Origin: Albula goreensis | Lineage: Eukaryota > Chordata > Actinopteri > Albuliformes > Albulidae | NCBI GenBank assembly: GCA_022829145.1 | Contig: CM040746.1 | Location: forward strand, 16,989,290-17,053,289 | Direction: 5' to 3' | DNA: 64,000 bases | In this document: positions 59,745 through 64,000 of the stretch, one piece after another | Layout of the letters: every line of letters begins with the position of its first letter | Position numbering within the stretch: the stretch's first letter is position 1 | Notes under the pieces: model-generated | Told to the model about the DNA's origin: nothing | The model's input: the letters and a program-made list of their open reading frames with translations, nothing else | Databases searched by the model: none | Made by a program: the position numbers and the translations under genes

Positions 59745-59815
59745 TGTGTGTGTGTGTGGGTGTTGCTGGTGTGCGTGTGTGTCTGTTGCATGCATGTGAG
59801 AGGTCAGATGTTGGT
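59340..59815. repeat. GT-rich satellite-like tract with 139-bp duplication and (TG)32
   Basis: GT-rich sequence contains two copies of a unit including GCATCTCTGTATTTGAATAC (from 59458) and GCATCTATGCATTTGAATAC (from 59597), each followed by AAATTGTGTGT, a 'gtgagtgagcatgtaagt' phrase and 'tgtattt/gtgtg'. The offset is 139 bp. The second copy runs into pure (TG)32 at 59677-59740 and imperfect TG to about 59810. Confidence 0.9.
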
Positions 59816-61555
59816 CAGAAAACTCTGAATATTGTGCTCCTTTCCTGATACAAAAGTTTTGCATTTGGCCTGTCAGGTAAAGAGAAGCCTTCAAAAACAA
59901 CTCTCTTAATGTGCCAGAGGAATTTGAATTTTAAAATGACCTGATAAATAAATGAATAAATAATGCCCTGACTGCATTACCAACACCAGCTAGTGGGGAG
60001 ATGTAGCCATCCGTGAACGTTGATGCCTGGATAACAAGGAGTAGCTCAGTGTGAATATTAGAAATAAAATACATTGGCAAAATGATTTATTAACAAACAC
60101 CACTGAAGTGCGAAGGGGCCAGGAGGTTGAGTGGGCCCCCAGAAAGAGAGGAAAAACAAAACACATTTCTACTGAAGCGTTATTCATAATGACATTCCTC
60201 TGCATTTTGAAGCAGAGAGTATTGTGTGGAGACTTTTCATTCAAACTGAATTGTTCACACTTCCTCCAAACTGTAAATCACATAGAGCTGGCTCAGAGGC
60301 TGCCACAAAAAGTTTTCCGTGTCGAAGAGAGATTTGTGACAGTGCAGCTATGAAAACCCAGACTGGCAAACAGCGAGAGCTGACGGGTCAAGGCTTGGTA
60401 AGGCCTATTTTGGAGGAAGAAAGACACGGATGGTGCTGACCAAAAGAGGTGTCAGGTACTGTGGTGGAAAGAATTGATTTTCTACCATTGGCCTTCTGTG
60501 AATTTGTAGATATTCATAGAAATTCACTTCATGATTTCATAAATGAAAATTTATAAATGATACTGTCAGTCATATATTCTCCTAAAAGAAAAGTTAAGGT
60601 TACTGGTGGGAAATCCAATTATAGATGACTGAACAGAGAGAGAGATGGAATGGAATGAATGGAGGAAAAGATAAATGCATTTTACCTGGGGGAAACCTGC
60701 ATGTTCCTGTGCTGTCACGCAGTGAAAAGCAGAGTAAGAAATGTAGCCGTCCTATGGCTTTGACTCTTTTAGAGGAGGTGTTGAAATCCATTGTTGATCT
60801 TGATTTTCATGTTCTATTTTTCTTCAAATAAATAACATGTAAAGATAATGGAAGTATTTGGAAACATTAAAAAAAATGTTGTTTACACAGCATCTGTGAG
60901 TAAGAAAAACATGCTGTGCACTCCAAATGCCCACAAGTCACTCATTCTTTACTATACCTATATTTTTACATAAAGATTTTCATGGTACATTATAGTGTGC
61001 CTGTCAACCATACAAATTTGCTTCATAAATTCATAGCAAACAATTGTTTAACAAATGCATTTGTGTACTTGAAATAGCAAAGAAATTATACATGCAAATA
61101 TTAATGTTATTTCATTTACATAAAGTACTGAATTGTGTTTTTGCTGTTCCAATTTGTTCTGGCAGGATTTATCTTTCAGTTGTTTAAATTCGGTTTCTCT
61201 TTTGTCCCATTAATTATTTCCCCAACAGCATGAAAAGTTGGGAAGAGAAAAGTATAATATAGAACATAATTACTGAATGATCTGCATGTTAAATGATCTC
61301 AGATTAATTAATATATATCTATTATTATTCTTATCGTCACTGCAGCAGAAAAGCACAGCACTGCAATGGTACATACCCACAGAACTACTAAGACAAAATC
61401 AAAACAGGATGCATTAAATGATGATCAACAAGTGCATTCAAATAAATGTAGGAACTGAAAGTTATATAAAAACTGTAAGTTTAAAACAGGCGGAAGGTAA
61501 AAGGAAACTTTTCCAGGCCATCAGTTTGGCAAGCACATAACTCTCTCCTGAGTCT
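59816..61555. other. Intergenic sequence
   Basis: No gene or named repeat is recognised. Confidence 0.45.
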
Positions 61556-61930
61556 GTCATTCAAAAGGGACAGTGTGTCGCTGGCTCAGGAGTGTGTCAG
61601 ACCATGGACCAAGTGCGTCGCATAGAGATGACAGCAACGGACCATGGGGGCACCATGTGCACAGCTGGGGCTAATGGGGAAGGTTCGTGTGCACAGCTGG
61701 GACGAGGGCAGCCATGGCTGACTGAACCCTCCTTCACATATGTCACCAATCTAGGAGGGTCCCACGCTTCAACGAGAATAATTGGCTGCTAGAGCTGCAA
61801 CATAGGCACTTGCACCTTACAGCCCGTAGGAAGCCACTGGTCAGCTCCCCCTACCCCTTCTCCGCTCCAGCGCAGGCAATCAAACTTCCCGGGGGCAATT
61901 GGGGCAGAAAACTCGATCTGTAAAGGAGGC
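61556..61930. other. GC-richer anonymous block
   Basis: Composition rises well above the flanks. It has a direct repeat of GTGCACAGCTGGG (about 61657 and 61690) and a palindrome-like CTTCCCGGGGGCAATTGGGG near 61886. The frame across it (66 codons) matches nothing I know. An unidentified repeat or element is likely. Confidence 0.3.
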
Positions 61931-63115
61931 TAAGAGTAAAATAGCTTCTGTTTCCTGTTTCTCTTCCTCAGAGTATGTACAACTACAGAATGCAGTTCAG
62001 GCTTGTTGATTTTGTCTTTCCTACTCTTATTTTAAAATGTGAGTAATGCATTTAAGCAACTTATGTCTCCTTTTTTCATTCTTTCATAAGCTTCATTTCA
62101 GTAATTCAATGAGCCACTGAACTAGTTATATATTTTCTGTTTTAAGAAAAAAGTAATGAAGGATACAAATATGTTGTTCCAATTTAAGGCTGAATAACAG
62201 ACTTGAAATTGGTCACAAATTTCTCAAATAAAAGAAAGAAAATTCAGTATTGATTTATTTAAGCATTCCTCATCACCACTCAAATTTCCATCCAGTTTCT
62301 GTTATTCTTCTTTTTTTACAGTCTTGCTAGAATGATGCTCTACTGAATGTTTAAGTGTAATAAAACCTGGCAAGAAAGTAGACAGACAGAACGTGCATAC
62401 ATATGGGGTATAAACACACATGCCCAAGGTAGCCAGAGGTGCATTTTCACTGTGACAAAACTGAAATCCAAGAACAATTGCTCTGCTGAATTTGTGGTTA
62501 CTGCTGCCGCACTTATCTTGAACTTCAAATGTAACTCAATTGAAGGGGTTAAATTTCTTCCTTTGCTTTCCTGTTTACATGTGTCGAAGAATAAGGCTGT
62601 GTAATTTCAGCACGGCATTGTTGTATCTTGAAGCAACGGACTCATTATGTTTGATTATGCTCCTGGTTTTCTCAAAGTATTGCACCATGTAATATAATGA
62701 GCAGAGATGAAATCACAAAGGAACAGGAGAGAGCTAACAAGCTCAGACAGCAGGTGCCATGGAAACACAAACATATTATTCAGTGTTTTCTGATGTGTCG
62801 TGGAGCGCCAGTTCCTCTATCCGTTTCTTTTACACCTTGTGCACCTTGTGGAGAGATGAAAGTCTTTTCAATTCTGATAAATGTGAAATAGAGCCAATCT
62901 GCTTAATTGATGGGGCAGTTTTGTTGCATGTTTTCAGGCATGAAAAATGTGCATGCATGTACTGTTGCATGGTGCTTCAAAAGATGCATCTGATCAACTC
63001 ACCTATTTGACTGTAACTCTCATATTATTACAATTCTCTATTGCACAGCATTAAGGTGGCTGGAGAACAATGCATTATAGAAAGATTACAGACTTATTTC
63101 AGATGCATTCAAGAT
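61931..63115. other. Intergenic sequence with X-box-like motif
   Basis: No gene is recognised. GGTGCCATGGAAAC (62753-62766) resembles an RFX X-box with about two departures. Confidence 0.4.
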
Positions 63116-63117
63116 GG

Positions 63118-63195
63118 GGAAAAATAATTTTAAAAATAACAATAATAACAACAATGTTAATAATAATTGTAATAATACTAATAATATAATCAATT
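63118..63195. repeat. (AAT/AAC)n-rich simple sequence
   Basis: Imperfect AAT and AAC trinucleotide units (AATAACAATAATAACAACAA and onward) over about 75 bp. Confidence 0.85.
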
Positions 63196-64000
63196 GCCTA
63201 TTAACTATGTAAACAATGTATTTGCACACACTTTTAAAAGACTAGTTTCATAAATTTAATTTTGTTGTAGTTGGGTGTCCTCAAAAATAGAATCTGTTTT
63301 TAGATTATTTGACTTAATGGTTTGGCACAGTACTGATTTATTTTCTCTTGATGATGAGCTTTGTCTTTGAAATGAAAAATAACATCCTCAGAGTATTTTA
63401 AATGTTACATTAAGGAATAAAGCAAAGAAAACACTTCAAAGTCGCACATCAATGCTCCTAAGTGGCTTTTATTATGGTAAAATTACTTTTCCTTCAAGGA
63501 CATCATAATAACTATGGTAGAATGTAACAGCAAATTTACCTTAAACACCAAAAACAATCACCTTCTTTCTCTTCATATCACATGATTAGAGCATACTCCA
63601 AGCATTGTAAGAACTTAATCATTCCCTTGTGAGTATGATATATTTTTATGCAGGTACAGGTATATTCTGTGAAGATTATTTTTATAGTTCAATATATGAA
63701 TGCATAATGCAACGTTGTAATAACAATTGTAATTTTCATGATGCTAATTTTAACCTGTTGTTTCTCCTTTTCACCCACTGTCTCTAATTATTAAACGCTG
63801 GGGGTTTACCAGCCTTGCTATATTCATTAGTTATTTGCCCATGCGTCTGTGATTTGTGACATTATAGTCAGATATACATTTAGATAAGGAAAAACCTTGA
63901 AGTTAATGGCAAGCACATCATATAAACAAGGAATGAACTCTGGGCCAAGAGGCTGGGCAAAGAAGAACAAGATCAACCTTATGCATTATTTTAACCTTTA
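63196..64000. other. AT-rich intergenic sequence
   Basis: No gene is recognised. A block at about 63770-63850 (CTCTAATTATTAAACGCTGG and CCATGCGTCTG) has a TAATTA core and retained CpGs and may be conserved. Confidence 0.4.

Noticed and set aside
59408-59900. Long Thr-His-rich frames on the minus strand and Cys-Val-rich frames on the plus strand
   Set aside because: Direct translations of the (TG)n/(CA)n tract, not proteins.

Overview
The window looks like teleost fish nuclear DNA. It is AT-rich and has no prokaryotic gene organisation. It carries repeats I associate with teleosts: a tRNA-derived SINE with an L2-type 3' tail, a Harbinger-type DNA transposon with a separate Myb/SANT-like gene, a short MITE with 'cctagtcctggact' arms, LTR elements and long dinucleotide arrays. 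I found no host protein-coding gene, rRNA, CRISPR array or operon that I can defend. The best reading is a gene desert or a very long intron.

Layout. 1-8 kb: AT-rich sequence with a (CA)n array, two probable old repeats (about 3.7 and 5.8 kb) and a CpG-bearing patch at 5.9-6.15 kb. At 7960-8040 (minus) lies a complete tRNA-Ser-like cloverleaf whose anticodon reads UGG. 8-18 kb: small palindrome clusters, (GA)n and (TTTA)n/(TATG)n arrays, and the MITE at 16.3 kb. 18.0-21.1 kb: decayed DNA transposons, namely a Harbinger-like end, a minus-strand Myb/SANT-like gene with frameshifts, a plus-strand HARBI1-like fragment, and a minus-strand fragment of another element. 21.1-21.7 kb: a divergent tandem array of about 173-bp units. 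24.1-24.6 kb: a probable solo LTR.

28.8-30.5 kb is the clearest coding block: the 5' end of an LTR retrotransposon or endogenous-retrovirus-like element. It shows an LTR end, a primer-binding site resembling tRNA-Thr, a CAG-rich leader and an uninterrupted gag frame that runs into a 500-N assembly gap (30543-31042). No pol and no 3' LTR appear after the gap.

31-64 kb: mostly anonymous AT-rich DNA with a SINE abutting a pure (TG)39 array, a perfect 12-bp hairpin at 39.6 kb, two weak LINE-like fragments, minisatellites and a 139-bp tandem duplication in a GT-rich tract at 59.4-59.7 kb. Several CpG-retaining, homeobox-motif-bearing blocks (about 14.4-14.7, 27.1-27.2, 31.5-32.3, 50.9-51.2 and 53.7-54.15 kb) look like candidate conserved non-coding elements. 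That is inference from composition and motifs only. The coding pieces seen belong to transposons, not to a joint pathway.
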